A stretch of 33,370 bases of DNA from Micromonospora sp. KC606. Lineage in GTDB: Bacteria; Actinomycetota; Actinomycetes; Mycobacteriales; Micromonosporaceae. Location of the stretch: the NCBI RefSeq assembly GCF_004348675.1, contig NZ_SMKN01000040.1, forward strand, positions 1 through 33,370, in the 5' to 3' direction. The translations under genes were made by a program, and so were the position numbers. The notes beneath the pieces are model-generated. The model saw only the letters and a program-made list of their open reading frames with translations, had not been told where the DNA came from and made no database searches. The stretch's first letter is position 1. Each line of letters begins with the position of its first letter. This document shows positions 18,458 through 26,142 of the stretch, piece by piece.

Positions 18458-18468
18458 CACCGGCAATT

Positions 18469-19488
18469 TCAGTTGAGTCGATCGGTCCAGGCAGTGTCGA
18501 GGATTACCTGGTACGAGCTGATCCGTACCGGCGAGAGGGTTAGCCGCTCGTGGGCGAGCAGTTCGCCGGTGTTGGGGTCGAAGATCAGGAGGGACTGCGC
18601 GTTGTTGTCGCGGTCGTCGAAGGTGATGGCTACACCCTTACGGCCGGCTCGATCGGTGACCTCTCCCCGCCACAGGAACCCGGGCACTTCGGCAAGGACT
18701 CGCAAGATCTCGGCGCGCGTCTGACGCGGAACGACATACCGCCCGTACACCATGCTGACTTCGTTGCTGACGGCGCCGGCACCGAACCTGACCTTGAGCA
18801 GGTCGTTCAGCTGTGCTCGACCCGACGGCAGCGGCGCGAGGTCCATCGGTGGCAGCGGAAAGCTGTCAGGCGCGTGGGTGGCTGAGGCGGCAGCCTTCGG
18901 CTTGAGGTTGCGCTGCCAGTAGTTCCGGGACTCCTGGTCCGGATACTGAGGCTCGAGTTGAACCGTAACCTGCTGACCGGTCCCGTCGACCGCCTGCCAG
19001 ACCTTGGTATCGTCCGCGAAAGCAACGTGGTGGCGACCGTCGGCAGACGTCATCACTGGGTCGCCCCACGTCTTCGTGTGGTGGTACATGTACCGGCCGG
19101 TGCGGTTGTCGTACTCCGTGGTAGCGAGCCTGCTCGCCAGCGCGCGCAACTGGCTTCCCGCAGCACCGGCACCAGAGCCATAGGCCACCGGCACGAGCAC
19201 CACCCCCGGATCCGCCCCGGGCGGACTGGCGATCTGCGAGGTGTCCGGGCCGTTCGGGCCGAAGGTCTGGGCGATTGCTACGGCGCCGACCGCTACGGCC
19301 AGCGTCCCGGCCGTCAGAACCAGCCTGCGGGTCGGGCGTGCCTGACGGCGAGGGGCGACCGGCTCGGCGATAGCCTCCGCGCGGTTGATCAGGTCGTGTG
19401 CCGACAGCCGGGGCGGTGCGATGGTGCTGTGCCGGGCCGGGTCAATCGGCTTGAGGAGGGCACGCGTTCGCTGTTCTCCGAACATCAC
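18469..19488 (-). CDS. CU044_5270-type membrane protein, partner of an ECF sigma factor
   Basis: A 339-residue protein with a polar cytoplasmic N-terminus (1-52), one TM helix (LVLTAGTLAVAVGAVAIAQ, about 56-74) and a large outer domain of about 260 residues with a RTGRYMYHHTKTWGD segment, an ALASRLA segment and a C-terminal GVAITFDDRDN...LLIFDPNTGELLAHE pattern. This is the layout of the CU044_5270 family, almost always coded after an ECF sigma factor; it is probably a membrane regulator or sensor for it. The GTG at 19488 overlaps the sigma-factor stop; an ATG follows at once. A hairpin terminator ends the operon. Confidence 0.8.
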   Translation of the reverse strand: MMFGEQRTRALLKPIDPARHSTIAPPRLSAHDLINRAEAIAEPVAPRRQARPTRRLVLTAGTLAVAVGAVAIAQTFGPNGPDTSQIASPPGADPGVVLVPVAYGSGAGAAGSQLRALASRLATTEYDNRTGRYMYHHTKTWGDPVMTSADGRHHVAFADDTKVWQAVDGTGQQVTVQLEPQYPDQESRNYWQRNLKPKAAASATHAPDSFPLPPMDLAPLPSGRAQLNDLLKVRFGAGAVSNEVSMVYGRYVVPRQTRAEILRVLAEVPGFLWRGEVTDRAGRKGVAITFDDRDNNAQSLLIFDPNTGELLAHERLTLSPVRISSYQVILDTAWTDRLN

Positions 19489-20039
19489 ATAGCCTTTCGA
19501 GGACTAGCCAGCACCGGCTGCTGCGCCGGGGATCCAGATCGGTACGACATCGCGTCGTTGAGGCGTCGACGGGCGCGGTGCAGGCGAACTGCGGCGGTGG
19601 TGCGGGTACAGCCGAGGACCTGAGCGGCCTCGGAAACGGTCAACTCCTCCCACCCGACCAGCCGGAGGATTTCCTGATCGAGGTCGGCGAGGGTGAACAG
19701 AGCGGCCTGGAGATCGGCTACGCCCACGGTCGCGTCGGCACCGGACACGCCCGGCTTCTGCAGGAGGTTAGCGTCGGTCATCGGTAGTACATCTGGCGTA
19801 CCTCTCCGCGCTCGCCATTCGTTCGCGAGCAGGCGCCGAGCCACCCCATACAGCCACGGCAGGCTGCGGTCCGGAACCTCGCGGCGACGCCGCCAGGCGA
19901 TGACGAACACCTCCTGAGCGAGTTCAGCCGCCGCTTCGATATCGGCGAGCCGACGCTGGCCGTACCTCTGAACCTGTCCGTAATCGGCCGCGTAGACCCT
20001 GGTGAACCAATCCTCATCGCGTTTTCCCGGTGGACCCAT
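19485..20039 (-). CDS. ECF-family RNA polymerase sigma factor
   Basis: A 184-residue sigma factor with region 2 (FTRVYAADYGQVQRYGQRRL to AQEVFVIAWRRRREVP, about 12-55), the WLYGVARRLLANEWRARR region 2.4/linker, and region 4 (DQEILRLVGWEELTVSEAAQVLGCTRTTAAVRLHRARRRL, about 122-162) with a clear HTH. It directs RNA polymerase to a small regulon, presumably including its own promoter. The ATG at 20039 has AGGAG seven bases upstream. It forms a two-gene operon with the CU044_5270-type gene. It is cargo of element 1. Confidence 0.9.
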   Translation of the reverse strand: MGPPGKRDEDWFTRVYAADYGQVQRYGQRRLADIEAAAELAQEVFVIAWRRRREVPDRSLPWLYGVARRLLANEWRARRGTPDVLPMTDANLLQKPGVSGADATVGVADLQAALFTLADLDQEILRLVGWEELTVSEAAQVLGCTRTTAAVRLHRARRRLNDAMSYRSGSPAQQPVLASPRKAM

Positions 20040-20488
20040 CCAAAACTCCTGCCTGGTTGACGAACTCTCACCCTGGCTTGTGTCACCACCGGCCCAATGA
20101 TTACCGCCAACCGCCTACCAGAGCCTCACCCCGCAGTGCCCCTGCCCGGCGGAAACAGCTCCACCAGGTGCGATCCTCGACGGACTCCCACACGCTCAGC
20201 GCCTGACCGCACTCCTTGCGGCTCAAGTTCCCTGCGAATTCAAGCGAATCTCTGAGGAGGGCCGGGGTTCGGGGCGGAGCACCGAGGTCTTCAGGTCCTG
20301 GTCGTCCCCAAGCGCGGCCGGCCGGGCCGGCCGATGCCGGCCGGAGGTCGCCAGCAGGCCGGGGCCGGGCCGGCGCGGCCCGCTTGCGGGCCGCCCTGAC
20401 ACCGCACGGCTGCGAACAGCCGCCGGGGTTTCGGCAACCGCTGCTCCCCTCTCCCCTGCTGCCTGACCACTCGGAGGAACGAACCCCC
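20040..20488. other. Gap between sigma factor and xis, with GC hairpin
   Basis: No supported gene. At 20375-20394 a 9-bp stem (GCGGCCCGC-TT-GCGGGCCGC) lies in a block that closely resembles 26644-26662 of element 2. This is probably the left-over upstream region of the lost replication genes. Promoters for the sigma factor and xis should be at the two ends, but I see no clear hexamers. Confidence 0.6.
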
Positions 20489-20674
20489 ATGGAAGGCGAG
20501 CTGTTGACCGTTCCGGAAGTCCTCGCCGTGCTCAACGGTGTGTCGCGGCGGACCTTCTACCGCTGGCGGGAGCTGGGCATCGCCCCGGAGTGCATCAAGC
20601 TGCCCAACGGTGAGCTGCGCATCGAGCGGCGGGACCTGCGTGCGTGGCTGGAACAGCACCGGGAGGCGGCGTGA
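20489..20674 (+). CDS. xis: Excisionase (MerR-like HTH, AICE Xis)
   Basis: A 61-residue protein: LTVPEVLAVLNGVSRRTFYRW then RELGIAPECIKLPNGELRIE and RRDLRAWLEQH. This is the winged-HTH excisionase/HTH_17 pattern found directly upstream of int in pSAM2-like elements; it bends att DNA to promote excision. The ATG at 20489 is preceded by GGAGGA with a long spacer. The frame upstream to 20216 is not needed. Its TGA overlaps the GTG start of int. Confidence 0.88.
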   Translation: MEGELLTVPEVLAVLNGVSRRTFYRWRELGIAPECIKLPNGELRIERRDLRAWLEQHREAA

Positions 20675-22053
20675 AGTCGCGCGAGGTGCGGATCCGGGGG
20701 ATTCAGGTCAACGCCCTGGCGGGTCGCAAGAAGTCGTACACCGTTCGGTGGGTGGTGGGGACGGGGCCGAAGTCCCGGACGTTCGGTACCCGGGCGTTGG
20801 CGGACAACTTCCGGTCGGATCTGATGCAGGCGGCGAACCGGGGTGAGGCGTTCGACGGTGACTCCGGTTTGCCTTGGTCGATGATGGCGCCGGTGGAGTC
20901 GGTGAGCTGGCTCGGCTTCGTCCGCCGGTACGTCGACATGCAGTGGCCGGGCGCGGCGGCCAAGTCCCGGGAGAGCACGACGGATGCGTTGGCGACCGTG
21001 ACGGCTGTGCTGGTGCGGGATCTGGCCGGGCGGCCGGATCCGGCGTTGCTGCGGCGCGCGTTGCGGGAGTGGGAGTTCCCGCCCGCGTCTCGGCAACTCG
21101 ATCGGCCGGTGGAGATGGCTGCCGCGCTGCGGTGGCTCGGCAAGGCGTCCCTGCCGTTGTCGGCGTTGGCGGAGGCCGCGGTGGTGCGTCCGGCGTTGGA
21201 TGCCCTGGGGCTGACGATGGACGGGCGGCCGGCGGCGGCGTCGACGACCAGGCGGCGACGCTCGGTGTTCTACAAAGTCCTTCAGTACGCCGTGGAGCTG
21301 GAGCTGTTGGACTTCAACCCGGTCGACAAGCTGCGGGTCCGCTCGACCCGGCGGAAGGTGGCCGGTGAGGTCGACCGCCGGGTCGTGGTCAACATCCGTC
21401 AGGCGCGCGAGCTGCTGACCGGCGTGACGTACGTCGGCCGGCGCGGGAAGAACGGCCGGCGCGGTGAGCGGCTGGTCGCCTTCTACGCCTGTCTCTACTT
21501 CGCGGCGCTGCGGCCGAGTGAGGCGCTGGGCCTGCGGGAGCGTGACTGCCATCTTCCGGCAACTGGCTGGGGGCTGCTGACGGTGGAGAAGTCACGGCCG
21601 GCGGCGGGGAAGCGGTACACCGACAGCGGCGAGGTCCACGACGACCGAGGACTGAAGCACCGGGGCGACACGGAAGCGCGGGAGGTGCCGATCCCGCCGG
21701 AACTGGTGGCGATCCTGCGGGCGCACATCGACCGGTTCGGCGTCGGTGCCGACGGGCGGCTGTTCCGCAGCGACCGGGGCAACGTGGTGGCGGCGTCGAC
21801 GTACTCCCGCGCCTGGGAGGAGGCGCGAACGCTGAGCCTGACCCCGGACCGGGTGGCCTCACCCTTGGCCGGTCGCCCCTACGACCTTCGGCACGCCGGG
21901 GTGTCGCTCTGGCTCAACGCCGGGCTGCCGGCACCGAAGGTCGCGCAGCGGGCCGGGCATTCGGTGGACGTGCTGCTCAAGGTGTACGCGAAGTGCATCG
22001 ACGGCGACCGCAGCCGGATGAACGAGCGGATCGAGGCGGCGCTCAGCCGATGA
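20671..22053 (+). CDS. int: Tyrosine site-specific integrase
   Basis: A 460-residue phage-type integrase. An N-terminal SAM-like core-binding domain (about 80-200) precedes the catalytic domain. Catalytic residues are Arg281 (ALRPSEALGL), Arg407 with His408 (YDLRHAGVSLWL), His430 (AGHSVDVLL) and the nucleophile Tyr439 (KVYAKC); the first histidine of the H-x-x-R box is Tyr, as is common in AICE integrases. The GTG at 20671 overlaps xis and follows GGAGGCG. It should recombine at the tRNA 3'-half site 480 bp downstream. The gene looks intact, so element 1 may still excise. Confidence 0.93.
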   Translation: MKSREVRIRGIQVNALAGRKKSYTVRWVVGTGPKSRTFGTRALADNFRSDLMQAANRGEAFDGDSGLPWSMMAPVESVSWLGFVRRYVDMQWPGAAAKSRESTTDALATVTAVLVRDLAGRPDPALLRRALREWEFPPASRQLDRPVEMAAALRWLGKASLPLSALAEAAVVRPALDALGLTMDGRPAAASTTRRRRSVFYKVLQYAVELELLDFNPVDKLRVRSTRRKVAGEVDRRVVVNIRQARELLTGVTYVGRRGKNGRRGERLVAFYACLYFAALRPSEALGLRERDCHLPATGWGLLTVEKSRPAAGKRYTDSGEVHDDRGLKHRGDTEAREVPIPPELVAILRAHIDRFGVGADGRLFRSDRGNVVAASTYSRAWEEARTLSLTPDRVASPLAGRPYDLRHAGVSLWLNAGLPAPKVAQRAGHSVDVLLKVYAKCIDGDRSRMNERIEAALSR

Positions 22054-22324
22054 TGCCGCACCGTTCTCGGAACTCACTGAGCCACCCGCGCACCTGTGCA
22101 TCGTCATGCAGGTACGGCTCATCCGGCCCGTGGTGCAGGTCGATGCCGGCGAGGATTCCGAGTGCCCACCAAGCGGCCTCGTCGACCTCGACGCCTTCCA
22201 GGTCGAGCATGGTCCGGGTGGCCCAGCGGTCCACCTCGTCACGCGACTGGCTGCCTGAGAGAATCGCTGCAAAACGCGCCTCCAGGTCAGCATGGCTGGG
22301 AGGGATCGGCTGCGCGGTCGTCAC
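22043..22324 (-). CDS. Small conserved acidic protein of unknown function
   Basis: From the GTG at 22324 the frame gives 93 residues, with a compact helical-looking core (LEARFAAILSGSQSRDEVDR, EAAWWALGILAGIDL, YLHDDAQVRGWLSEFRERC). The conserved W/L/acidic pattern resembles small actinobacterial proteins of the immunity-protein type, but I cannot name the family. It converges on int with an 11-base overlap of the ends and lies between int and the att site, where AICEs often carry small accessory genes. A longer frame to 22492 runs into the att-arm repeat and is rejected. Confidence 0.6.
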   Translation of the reverse strand: MTTAQPIPPSHADLEARFAAILSGSQSRDEVDRWATRTMLDLEGVEVDEAAWWALGILAGIDLHHGPDEPYLHDDAQVRGWLSEFRERCGIIG

Positions 22325-22422
22325 GGGCGCGATCCTGTCAGACCGACCTCCGCTACTGCTCGTCAAGACGGCTCTGACCTGCTCGGATGAGGCGGCACAA
22401 GCGTTCAAGATCATTGCACGTA

Positions 22423-22570
22423 TTTTGCACGGAGGGCTGCAAACAGCGGCTACAGGTGGCATCCGGCTGCACAGGTCGACCCATCGACGCAAGAGCGTGC
22501 CCGCGGTTCAAACGCCGTTCTGGCTGATCTTCGAGGTGCCCCCGGCAGGATTCGAACCTGCGACACACGG
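22423..22570. repeat. Right copy of the att-arm direct repeat
   Basis: Matches 17192-17337 over its outer parts. In addition a 22-base sequence at 22361-22382 recurs with three changes at 17373-17394, on the other side of the tRNA fragment in the left copy; these could be integrase or Xis arm sites. Confidence 0.85.
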
Positions 22571-22578
22571 TTTAGGAA
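22535..22578 (-). other. att site: 3' half of tRNA-Arg(CCU) (right)
   Basis: On the minus strand this reads anticodon loop TTCCTAA, then ACCGT, GTGTC, T arm GCAGG-TTCGAAT-CCTGC, CGGGGGC and ACC. A CCT anticodon would make it tRNA-Arg. The 5' side of the loop (CTGCC) does not pair with ACCGT and no D arm follows, so only the 3' half is present, as expected for an att core. The identity is inferred from the anticodon loop alone. Confidence 0.75.
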
Positions 22579-22933
22579 GGCAGTAGCGCTTCGGTCGACG
22601 CACCTTGCCCGACCTGGGGCGGACTTGATTCCAGGCGGTGTTAACCGTTTGATCGTTCCGTGCATAGTCCGGATCTTGTAGACCGGCGACCGGGGGATCG
22701 CCGGACGGAGGACTGCTGTCAGACGAGAGTGTCGCGGAACGCTGCCATACCCAGTCGCCCGCGTGCAAGCATCTGCCAGCCGTCGTCCGACGCACGGAAC
22801 TGATCCGGATCGCGCCTCACGCTGCCTCGCTGTTGCCGGGCGCCACTCCAGCCACCCTCCGCTATCGGGCCTTTCCACCGCGTTGCCAGTGAGTTACGGT
22901 CGTGCCTGTCTATCGTGGAGCTGCGGAGGACGC
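22579..22933. other. Left end of element 2, upstream of the nuclease gene
   Basis: No gene seen. A stem CCGGCGA/TCGCCGG (22683-22689 with 22698-22704) and a more AT-rich patch near 22625-22680 are the only structure. The nuclease promoter is probably here. Confidence 0.55.
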
Positions 22934-24439
22934 ATGGCGCGACGCAAGGGCCTGATCGCTCAGATGCTCGACGCCCGCAAGCAGACCAAGAAGCTTGAGG
23001 CGCAAGCGGAGGCACGCAGGCACCGCGAGTTGATCGCCGAGCAAAAACGCCAGGAAGCGGAGGCTCACCGCGAGGCCAAGCAGGCCGAGGCAGCGGCAAA
23101 GAAGGCCGAGGCAGCACGCCTGCGGCAAGAAGTACAGGCGAAGCGCCTAGCCGACCAGGCTGCGGCGAAGGCGGCGCGAGAGGCTACCCAACGTGAGCGC
23201 GTTGAGGAACGACGCCGAGCTGCTGATACCCGCACAAAGGCACAGGAGGTAGCCGCCGCGAAGCGTCAGGCGGACCGGGAGGCACACGCCCGCAAGATCG
23301 CAGAGGCGGAGTTTCGGACCGAGGCCATCAGCACGAGGATCGCCGAGTACGCACAGCTACTAGCTCGGAGAAACCGGCGCGCCGCCGAGGCTACCCTCGA
23401 ACTCAGGGCGGCCTTGTCGAACGGCGGTCCCACTGCCTTCGTCGAACGTCTACAACACGTCCTCGCTCAGTCACGCTACCCCGAGGGCCTGACGGGCAAG
23501 GTCGCCGCTCATTACGATCCTGTCTCTCGGGAACTGCTAATCGAGTACGAGTTGCCACTCCAGGATGTCGTGCCCACCGTCGTTGGCTATCGTTACACGA
23601 CGGCGAAAGGCATGATGGCCATACCGCGTAACGAACCCGAGACCAAGAGGATTTACGGCAACCTCCTCGCACGACTAACATTGCGCACCATTGCCGAGGC
23701 TTTGGATGCCATCTCCCCGGACCTCGTATCTGGCATCATTTTTAACGGCTACGCCTCCACTAAGGACAAGGCGACTGGCCGCGCCATTCGCCCGCTGCTT
23801 ATGAGCGTGGGTGCAGAGCGGGACAAGTTTGCGATGGTACAGCTCGATGAGCCGGAACTGGATCCGGTGTTGTGTCTTCGCAGCCACCTCAACGCCATTG
23901 TCTCCCCGCACCCGTACGACTTAGAAGGCGTTAGGCCGGTGATGTCGTTCGACCTTTCGAAGTACAAGTTCGTTGACGAGATGGATGTGGTCGCTTGCTT
24001 GGATAGCCGCACTGATCTACTCACGCTCTCTCCTGGAGAGTTTGAGCACCTCATCCGCCGGCTCTTCGAAGCCATCGGCATGAAGTCGTGGGTGACGCAG
24101 GCGTCAAAGGACGAAGGCGTCGACGGCGTCGCTGTCAACGAGGATCCGATCGTCGGCGGGCTTTGCATCATCCAAGCCAAGCGTTACAGCAAAATCGTCG
24201 GCCTTGAATCAGTCCACGCACTTGCCGGCGTTATGGATCATAAGCGAGCCGCCAAGGGTGTCCTCGTCACTACCTCCTGGGTTGGCAAGGCGAGCCGCGA
24301 CTTCGCAGCCGCAAACGGACGCATCGAGATCATTGAGGGGCGCAATCTTAAACATATGCTGAAGGAGCACCTTGGCCTAGATGTCCTTATCGGTCTAGGA
24401 AAGCTTCCGCCGGGTTGGGACAGGGCAGACCTGGAGTAG
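22934..24439 (+). CDS. Coiled-coil Mrr-type restriction endonuclease
   Basis: The ATG at 22934 follows GGAGGA and gives 501 residues. Residues about 12-150 form a long Ala/Glu/Lys/Arg-rich coiled coil; a middle region (about 150-370) has no family I recognise. The C-terminal domain (about 370-490) is Mrr-like PD-(D/E)xK: LSPGEFEHLIRRLFEAIGM, catalytic Asp in DEGVDG (near 396) and QAKR (near 413), then VHALAGVMDHKRAAKGVLVT. Mrr enzymes cut modified or foreign DNA without a partner methylase, so this may defend the host or favour element 2 against rivals. Codon 330 is TTA, rare in such GC-rich genomes and a possible bldA control point. GC content is visibly lower than in its neighbours. Confidence 0.85.
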   Translation: MARRKGLIAQMLDARKQTKKLEAQAEARRHRELIAEQKRQEAEAHREAKQAEAAAKKAEAARLRQEVQAKRLADQAAAKAAREATQRERVEERRRAADTRTKAQEVAAAKRQADREAHARKIAEAEFRTEAISTRIAEYAQLLARRNRRAAEATLELRAALSNGGPTAFVERLQHVLAQSRYPEGLTGKVAAHYDPVSRELLIEYELPLQDVVPTVVGYRYTTAKGMMAIPRNEPETKRIYGNLLARLTLRTIAEALDAISPDLVSGIIFNGYASTKDKATGRAIRPLLMSVGAERDKFAMVQLDEPELDPVLCLRSHLNAIVSPHPYDLEGVRPVMSFDLSKYKFVDEMDVVACLDSRTDLLTLSPGEFEHLIRRLFEAIGMKSWVTQASKDEGVDGVAVNEDPIVGGLCIIQAKRYSKIVGLESVHALAGVMDHKRAAKGVLVTTSWVGKASRDFAAANGRIEIIEGRNLKHMLKEHLGLDVLIGLGKLPPGWDRADLE

Positions 24440-24606
24440 GGGCATCCTCAGCTGGACCGGATGAGACGATCGTCAGCCGCCGGCTTATGCTTCCTCGCTG
24501 GGGCCACCGCCTGCGCAGCCGCCCGAGGACCCGCACCTGACCAGTGATACGAGTGACAGACGTCACGCTAGTTGCGCGGCGTGCCGTCTGATAACCCGCG
24601 CACACT

Positions 24607-24653
24607 GGCAGTTACGCTCGCGCAGGTCACTTCGTTGCGCGAGCGTAACTGCC
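24607..24653. repeat. 18-bp perfect inverted repeat, 11-base loop
   Basis: Bases 24607-24624 are the exact reverse complement of 24636-24653. The loop is GGTCACTTCGT. No T-run follows on either side, and it lies about 170 bp after the nuclease stop. Confidence 0.9.
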
Positions 24654-24768
24654 GCGCATGTTCGTTCATGCTGAGCGAAGGTCATGAGAGCCCGAGACCG
24701 GCACCGAAGGGTCACTTCTCGTACGGTTTGCGGAGATTGCTCCGTCAAATGGTCCGCCAATCGGGCTT

Positions 24769-24841
24769 GACATCCCCGATAGGCTGGCGGTCGCTACGCG
24801 ATGCAACGCACCCTCCGGGCCGCCAGCCTATCGGGGATGTC
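24769..24841. repeat. 22-bp perfect inverted repeat, 29-base loop
   Basis: Bases 24769-24790 (starting GACATCCCCGATAGG) are the exact reverse complement of 24820-24841. The length without a mismatch indicates conservation by selection or a recent origin. It may be a nicking, transfer or single-strand-origin structure, or a terminator for the nuclease gene. Confidence 0.9.
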
Positions 24842-25012
24842 CTTGGTGTAGACCGAGCGCGCGGTTGCCGACGCCTCCGGCAGAGCCCCACCACCTGAGC
24901 GCTGAGGGCTACGACCCCTCCTAGGGCGGCGTCGCGCCCTCTGCGACTCATCGCTGTAGCCACACCCCCCGGACCACAGTATCGTTGGGCGTTAGGAGCA
25001 TAGTGTTGCCGG

Positions 25013-25036
25013 GTACTACGGTACTACGGTACTCTA
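25013..25036 (+). promoter_or_regulatory. Triple 8-bp repeat upstream of the antitoxin-like gene
   Basis: GTACTACG occurs twice head to tail (25013-25020, 25021-25028) and a third, degenerate unit follows (25029-25036). It ends 19 bases before the start codon. Short tandem sites are typical of ribbon-helix-helix autorepressors. Confidence 0.55.
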
Positions 25037-25055
25037 GCCACTGGAAGGGGGCCCC

Positions 25056-25322
25056 ATGGCCGCTACGTCCGCTCCCATCAAGGTTGACGTTGGAACTGAC
25101 CAGCTCATTTCTCACGCCGCCCACTTCCTGGGCAAGGCCAAGAAGGACGTCGTAGACGCAGCAGTCCGCGAGTACATCGAAGCACATCGCAATGAAATCA
25201 ACGACGGCATCCGCGTAGCCTTAAGCCAGCTCGACGGATCGCCCAAGTCAGCCGTCTCACTACTCGCAGGCCTCTCGCCTGACCAGCTTGACGAGTATGG
25301 CGGGATGCCTGCGGAAAGCTGA
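25056..25322 (+). CDS. Antitoxin-like ribbon-helix-helix protein
   Basis: An 88-residue protein: a beta-type start (IKVDVGTDQLISHAAHFL), then GKAKKDVVDAAVREYIEAHR, which is the pattern of the RHH fold in VapB/CopG-type antitoxins, and a C-terminal tail (about 58-88) that could bind a toxin. The ATG is preceded by GGAAGGGGG. Tandem sites upstream suit autoregulation. A TTA codon (56) hints at foreign origin. The next gene, 46 bp downstream in the same direction, is the candidate partner. The family call is moderate; function is inferred from layout. Confidence 0.65.
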   Translation: MAATSAPIKVDVGTDQLISHAAHFLGKAKKDVVDAAVREYIEAHRNEINDGIRVALSQLDGSPKSAVSLLAGLSPDQLDEYGGMPAES

Positions 25323-25368
25323 CCTTTCGTGTCTGGTGTCGGATGGGTTCGGGCATTAAGGTTGCCTA

Positions 25369-26142
25369 ATGAGCAGCGAGGCCCAATCTGTCCGACCCAC
25401 GAAGGTCTGCATTGAAGCCCTTGAACTGCGCACACCGCCTCTCAGCGTACCTCTCCTGGGCCTTGATCATCCTCTAGTCAAAGAGGCACAGCGCCTCCCC
25501 GAAGTACATGCCGCTGGAGGCGTGGAACGGATCCTGAGCCTAGCGGATCGGCTTTGGTTCAAGGTCAAGGTCAGTCGATGGCGCGGTGCTGCAACCCGGT
25601 TGCCTGAGGCTGAATCAACCACCTCCGAGCCACAAGCTCGCCTTGCCCCTTGGTGGTTGGGTGCGGGCGGGTACAGGCGAGAGGGTGACCCTAGTGACTT
25701 CTACGAAACGCTGGCGGCGACTGCCAATCGCGACGGTTCCTCAAATCGTTGGCTCCCTCAAGCCTGGGACTGGAAACGGCTTGAACTGGAGCACATTTAT
25801 GCATGGGAACACGAAATCCGACGAATCGTTCGCGAACTGATCGCCCGATCCTTGCAGAACGGGTACGCCTATCAAGCGGAGTTTGAGCGCTACAAGGTAA
25901 CCGCTCTGGCCCGTGCAGAAGATGGCGAGACCTACCTGCTCATCGGGACCGAGAATATCGCGGATCCGCGGGTCTTCGCGGTGATCATTAACGCCATCCC
26001 GGGCATCGACCATAGCAGTTGGATGCCAGAGCCTGAGGGAGTGAGAGGGCTCAAACCGGAACCCGGGGAAATCATCTGGTCAACCATCTTGCCGCCCGCA
26101 GTGGCCGCACAACTGCTGGACACCCTCCCGGACGACGACTGA
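25369..26142 (+). CDS. Unknown 257-residue protein next to antitoxin-like gene
   Basis: I do not recognise the family. Visible parts are a mixed N-terminus, RLWFKVKVSRWRGAATRLPE (about 62-81), APWWLGAGGYRREGDPSDFY, WLPQAWDWKRLELEHIYAWE, a helical region EIRRIVRELIARSLQNG and a C-terminal beta-rich half with YLLIGTENIADPRVFAVIIN. The conserved RWRG, E, and H residues could be catalytic but none forms a known motif. No signal peptide or TM helix. Its distance and order relative to the RHH gene suggest a toxin or effector under its control; this is inference. SD is weak, and ATG at 25369 is the first plausible start. Confidence 0.6.
   Translation: MSSEAQSVRPTKVCIEALELRTPPLSVPLLGLDHPLVKEAQRLPEVHAAGGVERILSLADRLWFKVKVSRWRGAATRLPEAESTTSEPQARLAPWWLGAGGYRREGDPSDFYETLAATANRDGSSNRWLPQAWDWKRLELEHIYAWEHEIRRIVRELIARSLQNGYAYQAEFERYKVTALARAEDGETYLLIGTENIADPRVFAVIINAIPGIDHSSWMPEPEGVRGLKPEPGEIIWSTILPPAVAAQLLDTLPDDD

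Larger units (their letters stand above)
17303..22578. mobile_element. Element 1: small degenerate tRNA-integrated element
   Basis: Bounded by tRNA 3'-half copies at 17303-17337 and 22535-22578. It carries xis and int next to the right boundary, as in pSAM2-type elements. The remaining cargo is an ECF sigma pair and IS remnants, with no replication initiator or TraB. About 5.3 kb long. It is probably a deletion derivative of an AICE. Confidence 0.7.
24440..25055. other. Gene-free region with two large hairpins
   Basis: No convincing gene on either strand. Two long perfect inverted repeats (listed separately) and an 8-bp tandem repeat before the next gene occupy it. It could hold a transfer or replication site. 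Confidence 0.6.

Noticed and set aside
22535..22605. Complete tRNA-Arg at the right att site
   Set aside because: Anticodon stem does not pair, and no D arm or 5' acceptor strand is found beyond it.
24572..24898. 108-codon rightward frame
   Set aside because: Runs through both perfect hairpins and has no SD; a structural region rather than a gene.
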